Below, one piece after another: positions 5,586-12,065 of a stretch of 14,957 nucleotides of DNA. The position numbers and the translations under genes are program-made. The notes beneath the pieces are model-generated. The model was not told the origin of the DNA. It saw only the letters and a program-made list of their open reading frames with translations, and searched no databases. Location: assembly GCF_001509485.1 (NCBI RefSeq), contig NZ_LLZI01000033.1, positions 1 to 14,957 of the forward strand, given 5' to 3'. The stretch comes from Streptomyces sp. NRRL F-4489 (GTDB lineage: Bacteria > Actinomycetota > Actinomycetes > Streptomycetales > Streptomycetaceae). The number at the start of each line of letters is the position of its first letter. Position 1 is the stretch's first letter.

Positions 5586-7349
5586 TCACCGTTCCAGGAG
5601 CTGCGCGCGGCCGTGGTCGCGGTAGCGGGCCAGGAGGGCCGCCAGATCGCGGTCGGTGAAGCGGCGGTACGCGTACGGGGCGGGGCCGGCCGGGGCGGCC
5701 GCGCCGGAGCGGGCGGGCGGCGGCCCGGGCGGGCGCCACCAGACCGGGCCGGGGCAGCGGAAGCCCTCCCGCCGCAGGGCCGCCCGGTGCACCTTGTTGG
5801 TCGCGGTCACCGGCAGCGCGGCCATCGGGCGGACGAACCGGGGCGCCATCTTCGTCCCGAGATCGGGCTGGGCGGCGAGGAAGGCCGCGAAATCCTCCGG
5901 GTCGAAGGCCGTGCCGTCCGCCAGCGCCAGCGCGGCCATGACCTGATCGCCGGCCACCGGGTCGGGCACCGCGTAGACGGCGGCGCCGGTGGCCGGGGCG
6001 TACCGGGCGAGGATGTTCTCGATCATCGCGGCGGCCAGGTTCTCGCTGTCCACCCGGAGCCGGTCGTCGGCCCGCCCGGCGAAGTGGAAGAAGCCGGCCG
6101 CGTCCCGGAAGAAGAGGTCGCCGGTCCAGTACCAGCCCTCGCCGGCCCGGGCCTCGCCCCGGCCCCGGGTGCGGGCGGCGGTGGCCTCCGGATTGCGCCA
6201 GTAGCCCTCGAACGGGCTGCGCCCCCGGTTGACCAGCTCCCCTATGGCCTCGTCCCCGTTGAGCAGCCGCCCGGCCGCGTCCAACCGGGCGCGCGGCCGC
6301 TCCTCGCCGCTCTCCGGGTCCACGACGGCGAGATCGTCACCGGGCGCGGGGCGGCCGACCGCACCGGGCGGGGTGTCCGGGGTGCGCCGGAGCGCCGCGC
6401 CGCCCTCGGACGAGCCGTAGCCCTCGACCAGCGGCACCCCGAACCGCTCGGCGAAGCGCGCGGCGTCCACCGCCCCGGCCTCCGTCCCGAAGCCGGTGCG
6501 CAGCCGGTGGTCCCGGTCGTCCGGGCCGGGCGGGGTGGCGAGGAGGTACTGCACGGCCCGGCCGACGTAGGTGAAGTAGGTGGCGCCGTGGCGGCGGACG
6601 TCGGGGAGGAAGGCGGAGGCGGAGAAGCGGCGGCGCAGCGCGGCGGCCGCGCCGGCGGCCAGCGCCGGGGCCCAGCCGGCGATCACCGCGTTGCCGTGGA
6701 ACATCGGCATGCACAGGTAGTGCACATCGTCCCGGCGGACGCCGAAGTGGCGGACCAGGGACTGCCCGGCGGCGGAGAGCCTGCCCTGGCTGCACAGGGC
6801 GGCCTTCGGCGCCCCCGTGGAGCCGGAGATGAAGTACAGCAGCATCCGGGTGCCGGGGTCCGGGGCGGCGCCGCCCGGTCGTCCGGCGGCGCGGAGCGCG
6901 CCACCGGTGACGTCGGCGGGCCGCGCGTCCTGGTAGGGGGCGAGCAGGTCCCCGTAGGCGGGGTCGTCGGTGACCAGGACGCGTTCGGGCGGGAGGGGCA
7001 GGGTCAGGCCGGTGAGCAGCGGGAGGTGGGCGCGTTCGGTGATCAGCAGGGCGCAGTCGGTGTGGGCGATGTCCCGGAGCAGTTCCGGGCCGCGGCGGGT
7101 GGGGTTGATCCCGGCGACGGCGGCCCCGGCGAGCGCGGCGGCGCTGAGCCACAGCGGGAATTCGGGGACGTTGTCGAGCAGCACCCCGATGTGCGGTTCG
7201 GCGCCGGGCGGCAGCAGGTCCGCGAGCAGCGCGGCGCGGGCGGCGGCCCCGGCGGCCATCTGGTGGTGGGTGAGGGCCGCGTCCTCGGAGGTGAGGGCGG
7301 TGCGGTGGTCGCCCCACTGGGCGTGGACGAGTTCGGCGACGGTGCCCAT
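5586..7349 (-). CDS. FATP/FadD-type acyl-CoA synthetase (AMP-dependent ligase)
   Basis: This 587-residue adenylate-forming enzyme is expected to activate a fatty or other carboxylic acid with ATP and load it onto CoA. Core motifs are present: the P-loop YFISGSTGAPKAAL (172-185, with SGST instead of the common SGTT), GYGSSEG (310-316), YWTGD with Asp411, the hinge region AGRADDRLRVDSENL (424-438) and ATNKVHR (516-522) with Lys519 as the expected catalytic lysine. The layout and Pro-rich end (VWWRP near 536) suggest the very-long-chain FATP or mycobacterial FadD17-like branch. The ATG at 7349 has no purine-rich site before it, so the mRNA may be leaderless or have a very short leader. A 15-bp palindrome lies 15 bases upstream. 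It is divergent from the DinB gene. Confidence 0.88.
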   Translation of the reverse strand: MGTVAELVHAQWGDHRTALTSEDAALTHHQMAAGAAARAALLADLLPPGAEPHIGVLLDNVPEFPLWLSAAALAGAAVAGINPTRRGPELLRDIAHTDCALLITERAHLPLLTGLTLPLPPERVLVTDDPAYGDLLAPYQDARPADVTGGALRAAGRPGGAAPDPGTRMLLYFISGSTGAPKAALCSQGRLSAAGQSLVRHFGVRRDDVHYLCMPMFHGNAVIAGWAPALAAGAAAALRRRFSASAFLPDVRRHGATYFTYVGRAVQYLLATPPGPDDRDHRLRTGFGTEAGAVDAARFAERFGVPLVEGYGSSEGGAALRRTPDTPPGAVGRPAPGDDLAVVDPESGEERPRARLDAAGRLLNGDEAIGELVNRGRSPFEGYWRNPEATAARTRGRGEARAGEGWYWTGDLFFRDAAGFFHFAGRADDRLRVDSENLAAAMIENILARYAPATGAAVYAVPDPVAGDQVMAALALADGTAFDPEDFAAFLAAQPDLGTKMAPRFVRPMAALPVTATNKVHRAALRREGFRCPGPVWWRPPGPPPARSGAAAPAGPAPYAYRRFTDRDLAALLARYRDHGRAQLLER

Positions 7350-7363
7350 GCGGCGGAGGGTAG

Positions 7364-7378
7364 CTGACGGGCCGTCAG
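7364..7378. promoter_or_regulatory. 15-bp perfect palindrome CTGACGG-G-CCGTCAG, probable operator
   Basis: Two exact 7-base arms (7364-7370 and 7372-7378) flank a central G. It lies 15 bases before the acyl-CoA synthetase start, in the 137-bp divergent gap with the DinB gene. Similar TGACGG/CCGTCA palindromes are known to me as TetR-type operators near acyl-CoA genes in actinomycetes. No TetR gene is in the window, so a regulator would be encoded elsewhere. The position suits repression of the synthetase. Confidence 0.65.
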
Positions 7379-7486
7379 TTCAGAAGGGGCGCGGGCCGGC
7401 CGTCCCGCCCCGTTCCGAACCGGCGGGCAGGGCGACGGGAACCCGGCCCGCGGGTGATTGTCAGTGGTGGGTGCGAAGGTGGGGGC

Positions 7487-8020
7487 ATGGCAACGACACC
7501 TGACGGGCGGCGCATTCCGCCGCCGCGAGCCGCGGAGCGGGAAACGCTCGAGAGCTGGCTGGACTTCCACCGCGCGACGCTGGAGCTGAAGTGCGCGGGA
7601 CTCGACGACGAGCAGGCGCGCCGGGCCTCGGTGCCGCCGTCGCCGATGACGCTGCTGGGCCTGGTCCGCCACCTGACGGAGGTGGAGCGGAACTGGTTCC
7701 GCCGGGTCTTCGCCGGCCAGGACATACCGCCGGTGTACGGGGACGGGGCGGGCGACGGCTTCGCGCTCGACCCCGAGCCGGGGCAGGGCATGGCGGACGC
7801 GCTGGAGCGCTGGCGGGCCGAGGTCGCGCGCGGCCGGGAGCTGATCGCCGGGGCGTCCCTGGACGACTGCGGCGCGCTCCCGGAGCGGGAGGCGGCCCAC
7901 GTCGGCGAGCGGGGCGTGTCGCTGCGCTGGATCCTCGTCCACCTCATCGAGGAGTACGCCCGGCACAACGGCCACGCCGACCTCATACGGGAGCGCGTCG
8001 ACGGGGCCACGGGCGCCTGA
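7487..8020 (+). CDS. DinB/DUF664 family protein
   Basis: This 177-residue four-helix-bundle protein is probably cytoplasmic. DinB-like proteins usually bind a metal through conserved histidines; here His62 ([12 protein letters not shown]) and the C-terminal [19 protein letters not shown] with His152, His160 and His163 fit the pattern. Some relatives are bacillithiol or mycothiol transferases, but no substrate can be read from the sequence. The ATG at 7487 is chosen because AAGG (7476-7479) is seven bases upstream; a GTG at 7454 would add 11 unlikely residues. It is divergent from the acyl-CoA synthetase and convergent with the gene ending at 8092. Confidence 0.88.
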   Translation: MATTPDGRRIPPPRAAERETLESWLDFHRATLELKCAGLDDEQARRASVPPSPMTLLGLVRHLTEVERNWFRRVFAGQDIPPVYGDGAGDGFALDPEPGQGMADALERWRAEVARGRELIAGASLDDCGALPEREAAHVGERGVSLRWILVHLIEEYARHNGHADLIRERVDGATGA

Positions 8021-8051
8021 GCCCCCGACATCCGGCCCCCGGGCGGGTCTG

Positions 8052-8091
8052 CCGCCGCGCGCCGCCCGTTCGCGGCCGGGCGCGACGGCGG
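8052..8091. terminator. Long hairpin between convergent genes
   Basis: CCGCCG (8052-8057) pairs with CGGCGG (8086-8091), then CGCG (8058-8061) with CGCG (8081-8084) and CCCG (8065-8068) with CGGG (8077-8080), with one-base and three-base bulges. It fills the gap between the DinB stop (8020) and the stop of the - strand gene at 8092, and probably works in both directions. Confidence 0.6.
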
Positions 8092-9435
8092 TCAGGCCGC
8101 CGCGCCCAGGGGCCCCGGGGTCGGGGCGGCGGCGGTGTTGACCAGGGCGGCGTACGTGCGGCGCAGGGCTATCAGGGACTCCTGCGCCTCCCGGTAGACG
8201 GCCGCGTCCGGGCCGCCGCGGTGGGCGAGGGTGCGGACGGGGGCGCAGTGCCGGTCCATGGCGCTGAGCCAGGCGCGGTGCTGGGCCGGGAGGTGGCGGC
8301 GCAGGTGCTGGCGGCGGCCCTCGCCGATCCGGCGCCCGCCGATGCCGAGGACGGCGTCCGCGGCCTGGAGGACCGGCGGTTCCAGGGCGCCCTGTTCGGC
8401 GAGCGCGCCGAGGACCGCGCGCTGCTGGTCGGTGGCCGGGGCGCAGGCCAGTTCCGCCGCCTCGGAGTGGAGTTGGGCGCGCAGCGCGTGCTGGATGCGG
8501 ACCAGGCGGCGCAGCGCGGTCGGCGTGGAGGAGTCGTCGGGGGCGCGGCCGGCCAGGGTGTCGGCGAGGCGGAAGAGCCAGATGCCGTGCGCCTCCAGGC
8601 GGGTGGCGGCGAGCATCAGCCGGTCCAGGCGGCTGAGCGGTTCGCCTTCCGGCGCCCAGCGCACGATCGGGACCAGCGCCTCGGTACGGGCCAGCTGGTC
8701 GATGGGGATATGGCGGCGGGGCTTGCGTTCGGGGGCCCAGTTGTGGAGGGCGAGGGTGGGCAGGGCGACGAACTGGTCGTGGTCGATGCGGTGCGCGATC
8801 GCCGCCCAGAGCTCCAGGAACGCCTCGTTGGCGACCTCGCGGGCGGCCGGCGCCTGCGGGTCGAGGGCGCCCCAGCCGCAGGACACCGCGAGGACCGCGA
8901 CGCGCATCGCGGCGGCCTCGGCGTTGCGCGGCGAGAGCCGGGAGACGCGCTGCCGCAGGGCGGCCAACTCCCCTGCCCGCTCGGCCCGTTCGACGACCGC
9001 GACGGCGGTCGCGCGGTCGGGCGCGACGGCCGCCTCCCGCGCCATGGCGTCGAGCCGGGTCCAGGTACCGATCATGGAGCGGACGGGGGGCCGCTCGGGC
9101 AGGAAGCCGTGGGCGCAGGGGTCGTGCGCGGTGGCGCCGCCGGTCGCGCCCTCGTCGCCCTGCGCGTACGAGGCGGCGGGCGGCGTCTCGGCGGCGGCGG
9201 GCGAGCCGGCGCGGGTGCCCGCGCCCGTACCCGTACCGGCCGGGCCGCCCTGGACGGGGATGCGCACGGCGGCCGGCCCGCGGGCACCGGCCCGGTCGGC
9301 GCCACCGCGGTCGGCGGGACGGGCCGCGGTCCGGGTGGCCGTCGCGGTGGCCCCCGGGATGCCGCCGGCAGTGGTGGTGGCCGCGGGTACGGCGAGGCGG
9401 GTGTCAGGCGTCGTCGTCATCGGTGTGGGAGTCAT
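8092..9435 (-). CDS. Unrecognised 447-residue protein coupled to an SsgA-like gene
   Basis: I do not recognise this family. Residues 1-120 are low-complexity, rich in Ala, Thr, Pro and Gly, and probably disordered. Residues 122-435 look almost entirely alpha-helical and soluble, with Arg/Glu/Ala-rich amphipathic stretches (for example TWTRLDAMAREAAV from 124, and LRRLVRIQHALRAQLHSEAAEL). A short conserved-looking patch, HNWAPERKPRRHIPIDQLAR, sits mid-protein. No signal peptide, membrane span or enzyme motif is visible. The ATG at 9435 overlaps the stop of the SsgA-like gene (TGATG) and follows GGGGAAG five bases upstream; a GTG at 9441 is an alternative. The coupling suggests roughly stoichiometric expression with the SALP and a possible joint role in septation or sporulation; that is inference. 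Confidence 0.8.
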   Translation of the reverse strand: MTPTPMTTTPDTRLAVPAATTTAGGIPGATATATRTAARPADRGGADRAGARGPAAVRIPVQGGPAGTGTGAGTRAGSPAAAETPPAASYAQGDEGATGGATAHDPCAHGFLPERPPVRSMIGTWTRLDAMAREAAVAPDRATAVAVVERAERAGELAALRQRVSRLSPRNAEAAAMRVAVLAVSCGWGALDPQAPAAREVANEAFLELWAAIAHRIDHDQFVALPTLALHNWAPERKPRRHIPIDQLARTEALVPIVRWAPEGEPLSRLDRLMLAATRLEAHGIWLFRLADTLAGRAPDDSSTPTALRRLVRIQHALRAQLHSEAAELACAPATDQQRAVLGALAEQGALEPPVLQAADAVLGIGGRRIGEGRRQHLRRHLPAQHRAWLSAMDRHCAPVRTLAHRGGPDAAVYREAQESLIALRRTYAALVNTAAAPTPGPLGAAA

Positions 9436-9854
9436 CAGCACTTCCCCGCCAGGAGGCGGGCCAGGTGGGCGTCCATATCGAGATAGCGGTCCTCGTGGCC
9501 GGGCGGGACGATGGCCGCGGTCTGGTCCAGCCAGGCGGCGAGCTCGGTGGCGCGGACCGCCAGTTCGCAGACGCTGTCGTCGGTGGACAGCTCGATGTGC
9601 ACCCGGCGCCGGGCGCCGCGGCCGCCGGCCGGCCAGACCCGCACATCGCCCTCGCCGACCGTGCCGGAGAGTCCGCGCAGCAGCAGTTCGCGGGCGAACA
9701 GCCAGGTGGCGACGGTCTCGCCGCGGCTGAGGAAGGCGACCTCGACCTCGTAGGGGCGGTCGCCGCGGTAGCTGAAGCGGCCGGCCACCGGGACCGTTTC
9801 GTCCGGCCCGAGGAGGAGCTGCATCTCAAGGGTGCGCTTGGCTGTCGACACCAC
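9435..9854 (-). CDS. SsgA-like protein (SALP), sporulation/cell-division family
   Basis: This 139-residue protein belongs to the SsgA/SsgB family, small actinomycete proteins that control where septa and new cell wall form during sporulation. Family blocks are PVAGRFSYRGDRPYEVEVAF (22-41), WLFARELLLRGL (51-62), GEGDVRVWP (67-75), and near the end the pattern WLDQTAAIVPPGHEDRYLDMDAHLARLL (108-135). The DVRVWP block is closer to SsgB-type members than to SsgA as I remember them, but I cannot place the subgroup. The first of two adjacent GTG codons (9854, 9851) is chosen because GGAAAGG (9864-9870) is nine bases upstream. The frame stays open to an ATG at 10160, which would add a Thr/Pro-rich extension with weaker third-position GC bias. 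It is first in an operon with the unknown gene. Confidence 0.9.
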   Translation of the reverse strand: MVSTAKRTLEMQLLLGPDETVPVAGRFSYRGDRPYEVEVAFLSRGETVATWLFARELLLRGLSGTVGEGDVRVWPAGGRGARRRVHIELSTDDSVCELAVRATELAAWLDQTAAIVPPGHEDRYLDMDAHLARLLAGKC

Positions 9855-10178
9855 GGCGGTCAACCTTTCCGGAGAGGGGCGAGTCCCGGGGCCCCGGGTC
9901 GGGGCTCGCGTACTGGCAGACGTCGGCTCGCGGGATGGGGTTGCAGGCGGCGGCGCAGTAGTGATGGACGCCATGATCGGCGGGGCGGTCGCGGGCCGGG
10001 GCGCGGGCCCGGCGGACGGGGCGGGCCGGGGGTGGTCGTTCCCGGGAGTGCCATGCCTGTTCTCCTCCGGGCCGGGCTGCTCGTGGGCGGGCGCCGCGGC
10101 GCCGGTCCTACCGCGTCCGGCGCCGCCCCTCAGCCTCTCAACTGCCCGCCGAAACCGCATGCTGACGGGGCAACTGCC

Positions 10179-10206
10179 GTACTACGCCCGCAAACTCGAT
10201 CTTCAC
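10179..10206 (-). promoter_or_regulatory. Candidate promoter for the SALP operon
   Basis: On the - strand GTGAAG (10206-10201) and TAGTAC (10184-10179) are 16 bases apart in the least GC-rich part of the spacer. Transcription would start near 10172, leaving a leader of about 320 bases before the GTG at 9854, or about 12 bases before the ATG at 10160. The long leader makes this doubtful unless the longer SALP form is real. Confidence 0.28.
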
Positions 10207-10460
10207 AGAACAATCCGGACGCCCACTCGGCCGAAGGTCCCGAGATGGCGGGACTTCCGCCCCGGGCGGGCGGGGACGCGGTGAGGTAAGGGGCGGGTGG
10301 GGCCCGTGGGGCGCCCGGGCGGCGACCACCCGGACGGAACGGAGGCAAGCCACCGAATGCCGCCGGAAGCCGCCGGCACCGGCAACAGGGTGACGGGTAT
10401 CACAGCCCCTGGAGGCGTGAGCGGCGCGTTCGCGGGTACGGACCACCCCCGGAGTTCGTG

Positions 10461-10466
10461 TAGAGT
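10461..10466 (+). promoter_or_regulatory. -10 element of the second tRNA-Lys gene
   Basis: TAGAGT fits the actinomycete TANNNT consensus and lies 15 bases before the mature tRNA. TACGGA (10437-10442), 18 bases upstream, is a weak -35 candidate. This promoter differs in sequence from that of the first copy. Confidence 0.45.
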
Positions 10467-10470
10467 TTTC

Positions 10471-10562
10471 TTCGTCAGCGCGCGCCGCTAGCTCAGTTGG
10501 TTAGAGCAGCTGACTCTTAATCAGCGGGTCCGGGGTTCGAGTCCCTGGCGGCGCACGTAGGA
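10471..10562 (+). repeat. 92-bp direct repeat, copy 2 (tRNA-Lys)
   Basis: This segment is base-for-base identical to 5423-5514 and in the same orientation, offset by 5,048 bp. Identity stops abruptly on both sides. Confidence 0.95.
10482..10555 (+). tRNA. tRNA-Lys (anticodon CTT), copy 2
   Basis: The 74-nt tRNA is identical to copy 1, with the same acceptor stem, anticodon CTT in loop CTCTTAA and discriminator A10555, and no encoded CCA. Its flanking promoter and terminator differ from copy 1, so both copies look independently transcribed and functional. Confidence 0.97.
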
Positions 10563-10595
10563 CTGAGGCCCCTCGCATCGCGGGGGGCCTCAGTC
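10561..10595 (+). terminator. Strong hairpin terminator after tRNA-Lys copy 2
   Basis: GACTGAGGCCCC (10561-10572) pairs perfectly with GGGGCCTCAGTC (10584-10595) around an 11-base loop, starting five bases after the tRNA. The convergent small membrane-protein gene ends at 10627, so the hairpin probably serves both directions. Confidence 0.85.
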
Positions 10596-10626
10596 GTATG
10601 CGCGCACGGCGCCGGGCGGGCCGCTG

Positions 10627-11064
10627 TCAGTCGTCGTCGCCCCCGCCGCTCCCCTGGCGCTGCCGGCGCAGGCGCAGCCGCAGGCGGAGCAGCTGCCCCG
10701 CGATGACCAGAACGGCCCCGCCCGCCAGCACCAGCCCGACCGCGGACGTACTGCTCAGCTCACGCCGAGTGGCCGGCCGCCGGGGCACGAGCCGGGGCCC
10801 CAGCTGCGGCCCGAGCCGCGGCGCCGTGAGCACGCCGGGCGGCGCCAGAACCCGCACGGTCCCGTACTGGCCGGATCCGTACTGACCGGATCCGTACGAG
10901 CCGGAGCCGTACGGGCCGGAACCGTGCGGGCCGGGGGCGGCCGGCGCGGGCGCGGCCGGGGCCCTGGTGGCGGGGGTGCCGCGGGCGTCGGCGGCGTACG
11001 CGGGTGCCGTCGACACCGCGCACGCCGCGACCGCGGCACAGAGGGTGAGCTGCGGTGAGCGCAT
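10627..11064 (-). CDS. Small secreted protein with Tyr-Gly-Ser-Gly repeats and a C-terminal membrane anchor
   Basis: This 145-residue protein is not one I recognise. It has a signal peptide with a likely cut after AYA (residues 22-24), a Pro/Ala-rich linker (30-45), five-residue repeats of the form YGSG plus one variable residue (48-68), a Pro/Arg region with LGP repeats (84-98), one membrane span (about 107-126) and a short tail with RLRLRLRRQRQ then GGGDDD. The topology would put the repeat region outside the cell and the basic tail inside. No LPXTG sorting motif is present. The ATG at 11064 follows GGAGG six bases upstream. It lies 95 bp downstream of the HAD gene on the same strand and may be the last gene of that transcription unit. 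Confidence 0.75.
   Translation of the reverse strand: MRSPQLTLCAAVAACAVSTAPAYAADARGTPATRAPAAPAPAAPGPHGSGPYGSGSYGSGQYGSGQYGTVRVLAPPGVLTAPRLGPQLGPRLVPRRPATRRELSSTSAVGLVLAGGAVLVIAGQLLRLRLRLRRQRQGSGGGDDD
10862..10936 (-). repeat. Five 15-bp imperfect tandem repeats in the small membrane protein gene
   Basis: Five units resembling ccgtactggccggat (+ strand) run from 10862 to 10936 in 15-bp steps, the outer ones more diverged. They encode the YGSG-type pentapeptides in frame. Confidence 0.9.
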
Positions 11065-11159
11065 GGTGTACCTCCGGTTACTCCGAAGGTCCGCCGGACG
11101 GCCGCCCCCCGCATCCGGGACGCCACGGCGCTGCGCCGCTCGGGTGACCGCGAGCGGCC

Positions 11160-11939
11160 CTACACCAGCTCGACGAGGTCGGCGATGGAGTCCACGACCC
11201 GGGAGGGGCGGAACGGGTGGCGTTCGATGTCCTCGGGGCGGGTGAGGCCGGTGAGGACCAGGAAGGTCTCCATGCCCGCTTCCAGGCCGGCGACGACGTC
11301 GGTGTCCATCCGGTCGCCGATCATCGCGGAGCTCTCGGAGTGGGCGCCGATGGCGTTGAGGGCGTGCCGCATCATCAGCGGGTTGGGCTTGCCGACGAAG
11401 TACGGGTCGACGCCGGTGGCCTTGGTGATCAGGGCGGCGACCGAGCCGGTGGCGGGGAGGGCGCCCTCCGGGGAGGGGCCGGTCTCGTCGGGGTTGGTGG
11501 CGATGAAGCGGGCGCCGTTGTTGATCAGCCGGATGGCCTTGGTGAGGGCCTCGAAGCTGTACGTGCGCGTCTCTCCCAGGACCACGTAGTCGGGGGCGTG
11601 GTCGGTGAGGACGTAGCCGATGTCGTGCAGGGCGGTGGTCAGGCCGGCCTCGCCGATGACGTAGGCGGTGCCGCCGGGGCGCTGTTCGTCGAGGAACTGG
11701 GCGGTGGCCAGGGCGGAGGTCCAGATGGACTTCCAGGGGACGTCCAGGCCGATCCGGCTGAGGCGGGCGTGCAGGTCGCGCGGGGTGTAGATGGAGTTGT
11801 TGGTGAGGACGAGGAAGGGCCGGCCGGAGTCGCGCAGCCGCTTGATGAAGGCGTCCGCGCCGGGAACCGGGACGCCCTCGTGCATGAGGACGCCGTCCAT
11901 GTCGGTGAGCCAGGACTCGATCGGCTTGCGCTCTGCCAC
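11160..11939 (-). CDS. NagD-type HAD-IIA family phosphatase
   Basis: This 259-residue cytoplasmic hydrolase is of the HAD superfamily, subfamily IIA (NagD/4-nitrophenylphosphatase/PGP type), which removes phosphate from small metabolites. All four HAD motifs are visible: the nucleophile DMD (Asp13, Asp15), Thr46 in LTNNS, Lys184 in VGKPNP and GDRMDTD (208-214). The large type-II cap lies between Thr46 and Lys184. The GTG at 11939 is chosen because AGGAG lies about five bases upstream; the GTG two codons earlier (11945) sits too close to that site. It follows the phosphonate-transporter lipoprotein gene by 126 bp on the same strand. It is not the phosphonoacetaldehyde hydrolase PhnX, which belongs to a different HAD subfamily; a link to phosphonate use is unproven. 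Confidence 0.9.
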   Translation of the reverse strand: MAERKPIESWLTDMDGVLMHEGVPVPGADAFIKRLRDSGRPFLVLTNNSIYTPRDLHARLSRIGLDVPWKSIWTSALATAQFLDEQRPGGTAYVIGEAGLTTALHDIGYVLTDHAPDYVVLGETRTYSFEALTKAIRLINNGARFIATNPDETGPSPEGALPATGSVAALITKATGVDPYFVGKPNPLMMRHALNAIGAHSESSAMIGDRMDTDVVAGLEAGMETFLVLTGLTRPEDIERHPFRPSRVVDSIADLVELV

Positions 11940-12023
11940 TGCCACTCCTGCCGTACGTGTTGACCAGGGCTGGCCGGTTGGCCAGGGCGCCGGCCGGGCC
12001 CGGTAAGGGCGGCCGACGGCCCC

Positions 12024-12029
12024 AGCCTA
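12024..12029 (-). promoter_or_regulatory. Possible -10 element upstream of the HAD gene
   Basis: On the - strand TAGGCT (12029-12024) matches the TAGNNT form of actinomycete -10 boxes and lies in the 126-bp gap before the HAD start. No clear -35 is visible. If real, the HAD gene has its own promoter apart from the phosphonate transporter operon. Confidence 0.28.
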
Positions 12030-12065
12030 AGTCAGGGGCGGCGGGGTCGGGCCGGGCCGGCGGGG

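Larger units (their letters stand above)
9855..10470. other. Non-coding stretch between the SALP gene and tRNA-Lys copy 2
   Basis: No convincing gene is visible in these 616 bases. Open frames on both strands lack ribosome binding sites and family features. The stretch around 10139-10240 is less GC-rich than its surroundings and may contain the SALP promoter. The right end carries the promoter of the second tRNA. An upstream extension of the SALP frame to 10160 is the only coding alternative. Confidence 0.55.

Noticed and set aside
5565..7367. A 600-codon open frame on the + strand
   Set aside because: It is antisense to the acyl-CoA synthetase, which has complete family motifs. The frame is Gly/Arg/Val-rich with no domains.
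7591..9486. A 631-codon open frame on the + strand
   Set aside because: It crosses the DinB gene out of frame and the unknown and SALP genes in antisense, and also crosses the convergent terminator.
5423..10562. An integrated mobile element flanked by attachment sites
   Set aside because: The repeat spans the whole tRNA in both copies rather than only its 3' end, and no integrase, excisionase, replication or transfer gene lies between.
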